This document shows, one piece after another, positions 11,810 through 20,979 of a DNA stretch of 64,000 bases. The stretch comes from Hericium rajendrae (lineage: Eukaryota; Basidiomycota; Agaricomycetes; Russulales; Hericiaceae). The translations under genes and the position numbers were made by a program. The DNA lies in NCBI GenBank assembly GCA_033439255.1, contig CM065882.1:3162001-3226000 (forward strand). Reading direction: 5' to 3'. The notes beneath the pieces are model-generated. The model was not told the origin of the DNA, ran no database searches, and saw nothing but the letters and a program-made list of their open reading frames with translations. Position 1 is the stretch's first letter. Each line of letters opens with the position of its first letter.

Positions 11810-12460
11810 GACTCCCTCACGCGTAGGCTTGCCGCGTCGTGCACGAGCCCGCGCCGGCGTAACGACTCGCGCACGCCCTCAGCGCTTCGCGTGCCCCCTC
11901 GCGCCTCGCGCTTCCGGCGCGCAGGTCCTGCACATCATGCATGGGCCTGCTGCATCGCGTATGACCCCGCGCCTCGTGCACGGAACCCGCCGCAGACCCA
12001 ATGCTTTGCGCACACCCCGCAGGCTTCGTGCACCCACGGCGTGCCTTGCGTTGTCCCGCGAGTCTCGCGCCTGTCTCGCGCGGCCTGCCGAAGCCTCGCA
12101 CCCGCCCACCCGTATCGCACGTCCCTAGCCCTGCCGCCTTCGGCGCACGGGCCTACCACGTCGCGCCCTGGCCCTATCACGTCGCACATGCCCCGTACGC
12201 CCGCCTCCCTTGCCTCGCGCTTCGTGCATGGGTTCACCGCTGTCATCTCGCGCCACCTTCGATGCCCCGCGCCTAGCCTCTGTGCCCCGGGCGTGGTGCC
12301 TCTAGCCGCTCACCGACATCTCGCCGTGCCTCGTCCTCTCCCGCACGCGCCTCTCGCACGGGCTCGCCGTGCACCTCGCACACGACTGCCACGTCGTGCA
12401 CGATCGACTGCTGTGCCGCGCTGGGCCTCGTGCATGTGCGCACCTTGTTGCACCATGCCA
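11810..12460. repeat. C-rich low-complexity block 2
   Basis: A GC-rich block with words such as CTCGCGCACGGGCC resembles blocks 5953-7080 and 7450-7830. It ends abruptly at AT-rich sequence (12460) like the other blocks. Long frames in it are compositional only. Confidence 0.65.
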
Positions 12461-13015
12461 GTTGTAGTGTACTTGTGTAGTAGTAACTATATTAAATATA
12501 ATTTTGACTTTGAATATTTCAAACCTAAGTGCCTAGTTGACTTGACATAGTACCAGTAGTACTAATAGTAGTCATAGCTCACCTTAGTAAGTATGATAGT
12601 GTATGATAGTGCTATATATTTCAAACTGCTGGCTATGGAAGCTATGATAACACCATATAATTGATACTAGTAGCTATGGAGGCTATGAAAGCTCTCATAG
12701 CTCTACATAGCTAGATAAGCAAACTATATAGCTCTGATAGCTCAGTCATAGCACTCATAATATAACCTGCAGCTATATAGAATTCAGTTTTCTCAGATGA
12801 GTACCTACAGTGCACCTACAACAGAGTTTATACCCTTTGGTAGCTTCATTCCACCTATAGTTATGTATACTTTGTTATCATCCATGGTTATCTCTTATAT
12901 CAGATCCCTGGCAGTATACCACAGAAAATACTATATTTCTGGCTAATTACATCTTAAACACTAGTAGTACATCTCCCAGTCCATAATCTTCTACACCTAC
13001 AGCACCTAATGCCTC

Positions 13016-13051
13016 GTGGGAAATGTTTTGCTGCAGCAAAACAGTTCCCAC
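13016..13051. repeat. Palindrome B1
   Basis: Arms GTGGGAAATGTTTTGCTG and CAGCAAAACAGTTCCCAC (18 bp each, 17 paired, no loop) sit exactly at the border between an AT-rich spacer and the G-rich block that follows. A diverged relative, palindrome B2, lies at 14465-14498. Confidence 0.8.
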
Positions 13052-14114
13052 GCATTCCATCCATGCGGGGGCATGCGGGAGGCAGCAGGGGGCACGCTTG
13101 GGTTGGTGCTGGTGTGTAGGAGGTGGCAGGGGTGCACGGGAATCGGCACTGGCACGATGGCATTGGGACAGGCATGGGCAGGTCGACGCAGGCGCGCGGG
13201 AGTTGGTGCGGGCATGCGGGAGTCAGTGGGGGTGCGAACGAGGCGGCACAGGCACGCGGGAGGCGTGGCACGCGAGAGGCCGTGCAGGTGGGCACGAGTC
13301 TGCACTAGAGCGAGCAAGGCGGGACAGGCGTCGTGAGCAAGGCGGCACCGTCGCACAGGAGGTGGCGTGCGAGCGTGCGCGAGTGAGGCCGCACCGTCGC
13401 ATGGGAGGCCGGACAGGCGCGGGTGTGCGAGAGGGCGCGCGAGCGTGGTCAGGTGGCATGGGCATGGTCAGGCGGCGCGGGCGCGAGCGAGTCAGCGCGG
13501 ACGCGGGCATGCGAGAGGGCGTGCGGGCATGGTCAGGCGGCGCGGGCGCAAGTGAGTCGGTGCGGGCATCACACAGGACTCGGCGCAGGCACATGGCGCG
13601 CGGGCACGGGTATGCGAGAGGGCACGCGGGCGCGAGTCAGTGCGGACGCGGGCAAAGCGGCGCAAGTGCGAGGGAGTTGGCACGGGCGTCGCGCAGGCAC
13701 GAGGTGGCATGGGCACAGGCGCGAGCGTGCACGAGGTGGCGCCGTCATGCGGGAGGCCGTGCGGTGTGGGAGTGCGAGAGGGCACGCAGCCGTGCAGGCA
13801 TGCGAGAGTGCGCGGGTGGGCGCGAGTCGGCACGGGCATCGCGAGTGTGTGTGAGGCAATATGGGCATGCACGAGCGAGGTGGCGCGGGCACAGGGGAGT
13901 AGGTGAGGGTACGGAAGGGCGAGGATGCGGGAGAGTGGATGGGGGCCCGCGAGAAATGGTGCAGGCATGCGCAAGGCGGCACAGGCACGTGGGAGTTGGC
14001 AGGAGGCGGCAAAGCCATGTGGGAGTCGGTGTTGGCAAGCGCGAGGCGAAGTGGGCGAACGGGAGTCGATGAGGGCATGCGCTGGTCGGCAGGGGCATGT
14101 GGAGTGTACAAAAT
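13052..14114 (+). repeat. G-rich strand-asymmetric block
   Basis: About 1.06 kb of degenerate GCGGGAGTCGGTGCGGGCAT-like units, strongly purine-biased on this strand, lie exactly between palindromes B1 and A2. The 349-codon open frame across it is a by-product of composition. In reverse complement the units resemble those of the C-rich block at 14700-15680. Confidence 0.75.
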
Positions 14115-14149
14115 GAGAGTATCGCTCGACAACGTCGAGCGATACTCTC
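14115..14149. repeat. Palindrome A2
   Basis: Arms GAGAGTATCGCTCGAC and its reverse complement (16 bp, perfect) around a 3-nt loop close the G-rich block on its right side. In orientation it mirrors A1 and A3, whose GC blocks extend to the right. Confidence 0.85.
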
Positions 14150-14355
14150 TTGATTAGTACAACGAAGCTACACAAGAGACTGTGGCTACTCACCTTTATT
14201 CTTAGCCCAACAAGAATCAAAAAAGATCAAGAGACACTTACAAAAAAAATTCCACCGTGAGGAAGGGGTGGGGTGGAAGGAAGACAACATGGAAGGACGA
14301 CGACGTGGCAGGTAAAAGTCGTCGCATGCAAGTCGAGCGCACGGAGCCGCGCGGC

Positions 14356-14399
14356 CCGTTTCATTTGAATGACCATATATGGTCATTCAAACGAAACGG
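14356..14399. repeat. Palindrome D, centre of a mirror-like structure
   Basis: A 44-nt palindrome with 21 of 22 pairs is centred on ACCATATATGGT. Weaker inverted similarity extends outward (AAAAGTCGTCGC on the left, GCGCGTCGACTTT on the right). On its two sides lie palindromes A2 and A3 and then a G-rich and a C-rich block. Confidence 0.85.
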
Positions 14400-14464
14400 T
14401 GCGCTGCGGGCCGCGACGCGCAGCTCGCGCGTCGACTTTGAACAAAAAAAATGTGGGGGGCGCA

Positions 14465-14498
14465 TGGGAAACGTTTGGCTGCAGCCAAACACGTCCCA
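14465..14498. repeat. Palindrome B2
   Basis: Arms TGGGAAACGTTTGGCTG and CAGCCAAACACGTCCCA pair at 14 of 17 positions and share the GTTT-GCTGCAGC core with palindrome B1 at 13016-13051. Confidence 0.7.
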
Positions 14499-14657
14499 CG
14501 GCCGTTTTTTCATACTTGTAAGGTACGTTTCCCTCCATCAATGGACAACTAACAGGCTTTTCTCAGGTATTCCGAGCTGGACTCGGTACAGGGAGGAGCT
14601 GTAGACGGCTTCACAGTGAGTGAATTTGTCTTATTGGCCTTGTTCACTGCTAATTCA

Positions 14658-14693
14658 GAGAGTATCGCCTGTTCGAATATGGGCAATACTCTC
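14658..14693. repeat. Palindrome A3 (decayed)
   Basis: GAGAGTATCGCC and GGGCAATACTCTC are 11 of 13 complementary. The pair opens the C-rich block at 14700-15680, as A1 opens block 5953-7080. Confidence 0.65.
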
Positions 14694-14699
14694 ATTTTT

Positions 14700-15685
14700 A
14701 CTTTGCGCATCCAGCACGTCGCCTTGCACATGCGCCCACCAACATGCACGCCCCCACTGACCGTTTCGCATTGCCGACCCCTCGCACGTGTCGCCATCGA
14801 GTGGCGGACGTCCCCACCAACTCTGCCGACTCGCGCACGCACACGCCAACCCGTGCACGTCCCCGCCGATCCGCGCATGCCTAATCATCTCCCCGCATCT
14901 GCGTCATCTCCCCCATGCCGGTGCTGTCTCCCGGCGTCCGTGCCATCTCCCGCGCACTCCTTGCTGTCTCCCGCGCATCCGCGCCGCCTCCCGCACGCCC
15001 CTCCTGTCTCCTGCTCGCTGGCGCCATCTTCTCCGCGCTTGCATCGCTTCGTGCGTGCCCGCGCCGTCTCCCGCGCATCCTCGCTGCCTCCCGCGTGCCC
15101 TCCCGTCTCTTGCGCTCCGGCGCCATCTTCCCCGCACCTGCGTTGTTTCGTGCGCGCCTGCACCGTCTCCCAGCATCCGTGCCGTCTCCCGCACAGCCCT
15201 TACCGTCTCCTGCGCATCCGCGCTGCCTCTCAGTGCCCCTCCCGCCGTCTCCTGTGTGCCGGTACCATCTTCCCCATGCCGGCGTCGCCTCGTTCGTGCC
15301 GGCGTCATCTCCCGCGCATCCGTGCCATCTCCCACGCACCCCTTGCCATCTTCCGCGCATCTGCGCCGCCTCCCGCGCACCCCCTGCCGCCTCCTGTGCA
15401 CCTCTGCCATCTCCCACTCACCTGCGTCACCTCCTGTGCGTTGGCATCGTCTTCCCCGCATGTCGGCACCATCTTTCTCGTATGTGCACACCAGTGCCGT
15501 CTCCTGCGCACCAACGCCGCCTCCCGTGTGCCTCCCGCCATCTCGCACATGTCCGTGTCACCTTCCGCGCGCCCGCGGCGCCTCCCGTGTGCTCTTGCCG
15601 TCTCCCACGCACCCTTGCCCTCTCCCATGCACCCGCGTCGTCTGCCCCACGCTCGCATCATCTCCCCCAACTATTACCTTGTAAA
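14700..15685. repeat. C-rich strand-asymmetric block
   Basis: Degenerate units such as GCCATCTCCCGCGCATCCGC fill the block, which ends abruptly at an AT-rich stretch (15686). It is the approximate inverted counterpart of 13052-14114. Open frames on both strands (up to 357 codons) are artefacts of composition. Confidence 0.75.
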
Positions 15686-16924
15686 GTAGAGTCATAATAT
15701 AATATAATTGGTAGCTTTATTTTGAATATATGACTTGATTTCTCCCTGAGAAATATGATTGCTATAGATGCTACTGTAGCTGGGTTGCGTATTACATACC
15801 AAGATGCTTTCATCAATATCTAATCATCAGCAATCATAGTTCAGAAGTCTTCTATTTGTAGCTGGCAGCGGTTACTATAACAAGATCCCGGCTATCAACC
15901 AAAAAACCATTTTTCCAGATGGAGATGATGGAGATGATCATGCTCAACTGTTTCCCCAAAAATTCTCAACATTTATAGTTGTATGAAGTCGAGAGAGATA
16001 GTGAGCAGCTGTAAAACCTAGATAAAATATATATAGACAGCCAGCCAGAGCAGGCAAAAGATGACATTGAGATCTTGTCTCATTGCTTGGCTGTATCTGC
16101 CTTTTTTTTTTTTTTGCTTTTCTTTACTCAAGCAGCAGGTTGTGCACAATCAAAATTGAAGCAAGTCCCAGGTTTACAAGTCAGTAAGATAGAACTATGA
16201 TATTTAAGACCAATTTAGTATTATTACTATAAAGATTATATTACAAACTTACACACAATGATAGTTGGTTAGATTTCAAACAGTTTTTGCCAAACAATTA
16301 GTGATCTGATGTTAAGCATTCTCTGCTTGTAGATCTTCAATGCTAAGATCTTGCATCAAGTATACAACTTCTACAGTGCATGTAAGATCTAACTCAGCAT
16401 CACTGTTTTGAGCACATAACATAATTGCAAATTGCTCGATAAATAAGAAAAATAGAGTTTCAGAATTCCAAAGGTCATTAGCAAAAGGAATAAGAAATAA
16501 ACTGCTATATACCTCATCTTGCTTTAAAGAGTCTTCTTGTTCCCTTTTCTTATTCTGGTACTGCTTCTTGTTTGTAGCTACTTGTATAGCACTATACTAT
16601 GTGCAAGTACTCTTGAGTGATCTTTTGGTCTTGCCACCCTTAGTAGAAGTCCCAAAAGCTGACAAAGGTAGAGTCTTATAATACCTCTGACATTTTCAAG
16701 TATCAGCCTGAGTAGAGGTGCTTGAAGACATAGTGCAGTTTAAACAAGCAAAAAGTTTGAGCAAAGATGAGAAAACATAGTAGATCGTTAGTTAGATAGT
16801 AGTACTGCAAAGTAGAACCATTAAAGGACAGAAACACTTAGAAGAATCAGATACAAACAGAGTTGGAAGATGATGATGTCAGTTGACTGTGCTGCTGACA
16901 GATATTCTCACAACTCTGAAGTTC
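15686..16924 (-). pseudogene. AT-rich segment with N-terminal transposase-like fragments
   Basis: On the minus strand an ATG at 16731 opens MSSSTSTQADT, a stop follows, and the same frame continues with TLPLSAFGTSTKGGKTKRS and KKQYQNKKREQEDSLKQDE down to about 16510. Another open piece (DAELDLTCTVEVVYLMQD) lies at about 16331-16430. Its orientation and position next to the right arm suggest this is the 5' end of the same decayed transposase gene whose SWIM finger lies at 3.6 kb. Upstream of about 16300 nothing coding is seen. Confidence 0.4.
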
Positions 16925-17087
16925 TACACTTATTCTGATCCTGTCATGAATCAGTACTAACTTGCAAAGTCTGATTCATATCTGATTATATAATCAATTT
17001 TTCAACATATTTGATTTTTCTCCCATTTTCTACAATTTAAGTACATTTTCAATGGGCAAAAGTACATGGCTAAAACCCTGCTAGAGG
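16925..17087 (-). repeat. Inner part of the right terminal inverted repeat
   Basis: Reverse complement of 2725-2905, including CCTCTAGCAGGGTTTTAGCC and GGAGAAAAATCAAATATG. It is separated from the outer part of the arm (17795-18091) by the 707-bp insertion. Confidence 0.8.
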
Positions 17088-17802
17088 AGGACCCCCGACA
17101 AGCCACCCAAAGGTTCGATCTGGTCGCGTTAACCAAACAGTGCAGAGCGCCAGAGCTCTGATGAAATGGTGGTGCTGGAGGGCCTAAATCTGGTCCAAAT
17201 CTCTGACGCCTGGGTATCAGACTCCTCGTCCATCACAGCCGTATCTTATATGTCAGTGCAAGCATTCCGGCCTGTTTATGGACAGCAGTTCTCAGCTGTC
17301 GGTTCCATTCAAGGCATGCCCAATCTGCGCTTTGCACGAGTCAAGCCCAACGAGTTCCTATTCATGCTCAACTTACCTCTGCAAGCAATGGGGAAAAGTG
17401 TGGTCATCACCGCTGAAGATAACGAGGCTCTTGCTGCTTTACATAAAAGCACACTAAAGACGATCACATCTGCCGTCAAGGAGCTGAACAGCCGTGCATC
17501 GAAGCATGTGGAGGAGACACAAGGCAGTGATAGTGAATAGAAGACTTACTGTCGTGTCTTTCATCACAAATTTGAGCAGGATACACTCCATAGATGAGCA
17601 GGGAGAGAAATACAATTTTATTTCATATAAATCGATTTTTTTGAGAGGTCTGATACTGGTCGCGGTAACGGAATGCCCAAATGCTATGTCTCATCTGCAG
17701 CATGTATACCGGGCACTGGGGCCGACCCCGGAGGTCTGTCGGTAATGAGCCTCTCAGAGCGGATCGAACCTTTGGGTGGCTTGTCGGGGGTCCTGCTAGA
17801 GG
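17080..17802. mobile_element. 707-bp hAT-like non-autonomous element with 8-bp target duplication
   Basis: The element at 17088-17794 begins AGGACCCCCGACAAGCC and ends with the exact complement; the terminal inverted repeats are 33 bp long and perfect (17088-17120, 17762-17794). The 8-mer GCTAGAGG flanks it on both sides (17080-17087, 17795-17802). Comparison with the left arm, which keeps the unbroken sequence around 2720-2735, shows the empty site. An 8-bp duplication and short terminal repeats fit the hAT superfamily (P elements also make 8 bp). Perfect terminal repeats suggest a recent insertion. It carries one open frame, described separately, and no transposase. Confidence 0.8.
17166..17543 (+). 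CDS. Open frame of unknown function inside the 707-bp element
   Basis: An ATG at 17166 opens a 125-codon frame (MVVLEGLNLVQISDAW ... EETQGSDSE) with natural-looking composition and no repeats. It ends in a short acidic tail. No domain is recognised. A short open frame in a non-autonomous element may be a captured piece of a host gene or a remnant of an ancestral transposase; either is an inference. The start codon is the first in-frame ATG after the left terminal repeat. Confidence 0.35.
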
Positions 17803-18091
17803 CGAGGAACATGATGCATCACCGAAAAAGGAAGGCGTGACGATGCGCATCGGTCACGTGTCCGAAAGCGAAGGAAAATGCATTGGGAGGATTGCATTCA
17901 CTCTAGTGTAGGTGCTCTTCGACTTGGACTTGGACTGAAACCTACTAGTGCATGTTAATACAGAGCATCCCGGGCCTAGGATATAACAGAGATAGAGGAG
18001 ATACCTTGGATATCGAGGGAGAGGTCCCGTGGGAAGCGGCGCCACCGGCTAGCTCAAGCCTCACGACGCGCATTTCATCCTTGGTCGTCCC
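17795..18091 (-). repeat. Outer part of the right terminal inverted repeat
   Basis: Reverse complement of 2437-2735 at about 95 percent identity. Differences include CG versus TG/CA at several positions, as expected after cytosine deamination in methylated repeats. The arm ends 218 bp before the SDS22 start codon. Confidence 0.8.
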
Positions 18092-18308
18092 GTCTACGAC
18101 AGATCCAGTGGAAAATTAAATAACAGCTTTGCGAAGCGTTGAGTCAATCAGAGGCTGTTGGACAACAGAGCCAAATAAACTGGAATTGCCAAATCTATCT
18201 TTCTTGTCGAGCGTGTGCAATACGTTCCGGAAACACGATCGAGCCTTTGACCCGTAGACAATCTACCATCGTCAACGACATATACTTTCCAACCCATCAG
18301 TGTTGGCC

Positions 18309-19813
18309 ATGTCTGCAGTCACTAAGCCTCAACTGCATGATAGGGACTCTGGGGATGTAGTGCTCGTCGAAAGGTATGTCATCGACGTCATTGATGCAAC
18401 CGCTATATTCACGTCTGATTTCCAGAACGGCTCGTATAGCTCTATCAGATCCTGCTGCCGATGAGGCGGGTTATGACACTGAGGAGGAGGAGGAGGCTGA
18501 AGAGGAAATTGTCGAGGGAGAGGAGGGCGATCCTCTAGAAGACTATCCAGATGATACAAAAGTAAGGCCTTGGTCTCGCTTGTGACCACGGGACTCAGAT
18601 ACTCATCCAGACCGTTGTAGGAACTGGATCTAGTTCACTCACGCATCTCCGCGCTGGACAACCTCCATCTCGAACGCTTCGCAGCACACCTAGAAAAGCT
18701 GTGTTTGCGTCAGAACTTCATCTCCTATCTAGATCCCGCCGTGTTCGGCCGTCTCACCAAACTCGAGGAACTGGACCTGTACGACAACAAGCTAAAATCT
18801 ATCGGAGATGCTCTTGATTCATTATCGAGCCTTTCGTAAGGAAGCCACTTATGTCACGCGACCGGATTTCTCATCTATGCGTGCAGCGTCCTTGACTTGT
18901 CCTTCAATCTTCTGAGGACAGTTCCGGAGAGCCTCGAGCATCTAACATCTCTGAAGACAGTGTACTTCGTTCAGAATCGGATATCGAAGATCAGTGGTCT
19001 GCAAGGCTTAGGTGCTACTCTGCGAAGCCTCGAGCTAGGTGGCAACAAGCTTCGCGTAAGCGCTATCGCTACTTTCATCGAGTGCCTTGATTTGATGCCG
19101 CTTCAGAAAATAGAGAATCTGGATTCCCTTGTTAATCTGGAGGAGCTCTGGCTAGGAAAGAACAAGATATCAAAACTGGAGGTCAGGTGTATCGTTATGT
19201 GTGACTTCGATGTCTCATTCTTGTCAAAAGGGTTTGGGCAGCCTAAAACGCCTCAAAATCTTGGCGCTCCAGTCAAATCGCATTACCAAGATTGAAGGGC
19301 TCGAGGAACTCGAGAACCTCGAGGAAGTCTACTTCAGCCACAACGGCATCCAGCGGCTTGAGAATCTCGAAAACAACGTCCGTTCCACTGTGCCCGTGAA
19401 ACGAATTGAACTTATGCGCCTGTAGACTCATCTAACCACCTTGGATGTCGGAAATAACTTCGTCTCGACAATAGAGAACCTATCGCATCTCAAGTGCCTG
19501 ACGGAACTATGGGTACGTGCCACGGAAGGATACGCATGAAACCTCCTTACGCGCGTTACAGATAAACAACAACAAGATTGCGACTATCCACGCGCTCGAG
19601 ACCGAGCTCGGCTCTCTTCCGGAGTTGGAGACGATCTACCTCGAGGGCAACCCGTGTCAGCAGGCGGAGGGCGCGAGCTACCGACGGAAGATCATGCTCG
19701 CCCTGCCGAAGCTGAAGCAAATTGACGCAACGTAAGTCCCTCCTACATCCCTGGCCCATCCCTCCGCCCGCCAACCACTGAGCGTGTCATACAGATACAC
19801 GAGACAGGCCTAG
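18309..19813 (+). CDS. SDS22: Protein phosphatase 1 regulatory subunit SDS22
   Basis: SDS22 is a leucine-rich-repeat protein that binds and helps mature protein phosphatase 1 in the nucleus and cytoplasm. Nine exons join in frame: 18309-18373, 18426-18561, 18621-18835, 18887-19055, 19107-19181, 19231-19377, 19426-19512, 19562-19731, 19795-19813. The product has an acidic N-terminus (TEEEEEAEEEIVEGEEG) and then consecutive 22-residue repeats of the SDS22 type, such as LEELDLYDNKLKSIG, LEELWLGKNKISKLE and LKILALQSNRITKIEGL. It closes with the LRR cap LETIYLEGNPCQ ... KLKQIDATYTRQA. All splice junctions keep frame and no defect is seen. A transposon arm ends about 218 bp upstream, so the promoter is short or overlaps the element. 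Confidence 0.95.
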
Positions 19814-20979
19814 AGCACACAGTGCACGCGGATCTTACGTCCATCTTTGTATTTTACCAGTTACAGCATGTTGTAATGGAGCCGCCGATACCACATCATC
19901 GTCTCATTTGGGCACGGGTGCCTCGGCTGCAATGCGCGTACGAGGGGCCCGCGCGCTCCGAAATGCACGAAGACAAAGACGCAGGCATCAAATCCACGAC
20001 CCGGGGGCCCGCCGGGCATCGCGGCTGTTTTAAGTGCTGCAAGTCGACATCAAGGGCGTGATGGTCGCGACGGGGGTGGCGGTGCTTCTTCGTCGCACGT
20101 CCCGCGCGTCTGTCGCCGTACATACATACGTGTGCGCGCCGTCCGCCATATTTGGACATGGTCTCCATATGTGTGGTCCGTCTGATTTCTGCTCGCACAA
20201 GGACACGAAAGGGGGTGAGTAAGTCGCCGCTGAGCGCAACGACTGGGACACTGGTCCCGCAGAATCATATTGGAGGAGGCACACACGCCGCTCGGCATTC
20301 GCCAGGAACGAAATTGGACGACGTTCAGCCTTGGAAGAGAAGGCCAGTTTGAATAGTGTTTGAATGCTAGCGAGGCATTTGAAATGGCCTCTGGAATATC
20401 AAACAGATCAAAGCCACGGAGAGTCGTCGGCCTACGACGAGAAGCAACTGCAAAGCAAATTGAGTGCAACTTTGTATGCAGCCTATTGTTAGAGTCTGCT
20501 TCGGCGGCGCTCGCGTATCCGTCCACGAAACGTGCGCAGGAGCAGAGCATGCAATCGGAAAAAGATACGCCGAGGGCGCACGGCGGATCACGCCCTTCCA
20601 CCGCGCCCTTGAACTCGCTATCCACCCTTTGCGGGCGGGAGCAAGACTCAATCGCACGCGCCAAGGCAGGGGACTCCAGATAACCTTGATTACGATCGAT
20701 CATATCGAGATCCACGTGCGCGACGTCGACCGGGCGGAGCGTAAGTACAGTACAGCGGCCATTACGGGGCGTATCTAACCATGCATCATAATGATCCAGT
20801 AGAATAATCCTTCAACAATCGAGAACGAAGAGACGAGACGGGGCACGATCTATGAATACAGGCGGCGAGCCGCGGCGAACAGACAACAACTCTGGCAGGA
20901 CGGCGAAGGCGAAAGGTAATATATAGTGGTCCTGGCGGTGTGGAATTCAACAAGTGGAATAGCAGCGGGCACGCGCCGC
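19814..20979. other. Intergenic region between SDS22 and the WC-2-like gene
   Basis: About 1.2 kb between convergent genes. A 221-codon minus-strand frame at 20050-20715 has no recognisable domain, no splice context and a composition unlike the neighbours, so it is not called. The region presumably includes both 3' untranslated ends. Confidence 0.6.

Larger units (their letters stand above)
2428..18100 (-). mobile_element. Large Mutator-like (MULE) element, decayed, with nested insertions
   Basis: Two long inverted arms bound this segment: 2437-2905 on the left and, in reverse complement, 18091-17795 continued by 17087-16925 on the right (interrupted there by a 707-bp insertion). The arms agree at roughly 95 percent in the outer part, with many differences at CpG sites. 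The 9-mer AGATCCAGT lies 9 bp outside each arm (2419-2427, 18101-18109) and could be a 9-bp target duplication. A SWIM-type zinc finger is encoded at 3626-3680 on the minus strand and an N-terminal-like fragment at 16331-16731 on the same strand. Long terminal inverted repeats, a 9-bp duplication and a SWIM finger are hallmarks of Mutator-like elements. The element is not functional: its coding parts carry stops and lie 12 kb apart. Not certain: the outermost 9 bp of the two ends do not match. Confidence 0.6.

Noticed and set aside
13023-15697. Frames of 349 and 357 codons across the G-rich and C-rich blocks
   Set aside because: Composition artefacts of degenerate tandem repeats; equally long frames exist on the opposite strand.
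17088-17120. tRNA B-box-like word GGTTCGATC in the 707-bp element's terminal repeat
   Set aside because: No A box or cloverleaf can be formed around it; it is part of a perfect terminal inverted repeat.
20050-20715. 221-codon minus-strand frame after SDS22
   Set aside because: No recognisable domain, no intron pattern although neighbours are intron-rich, and overlapping frames on the other strand.
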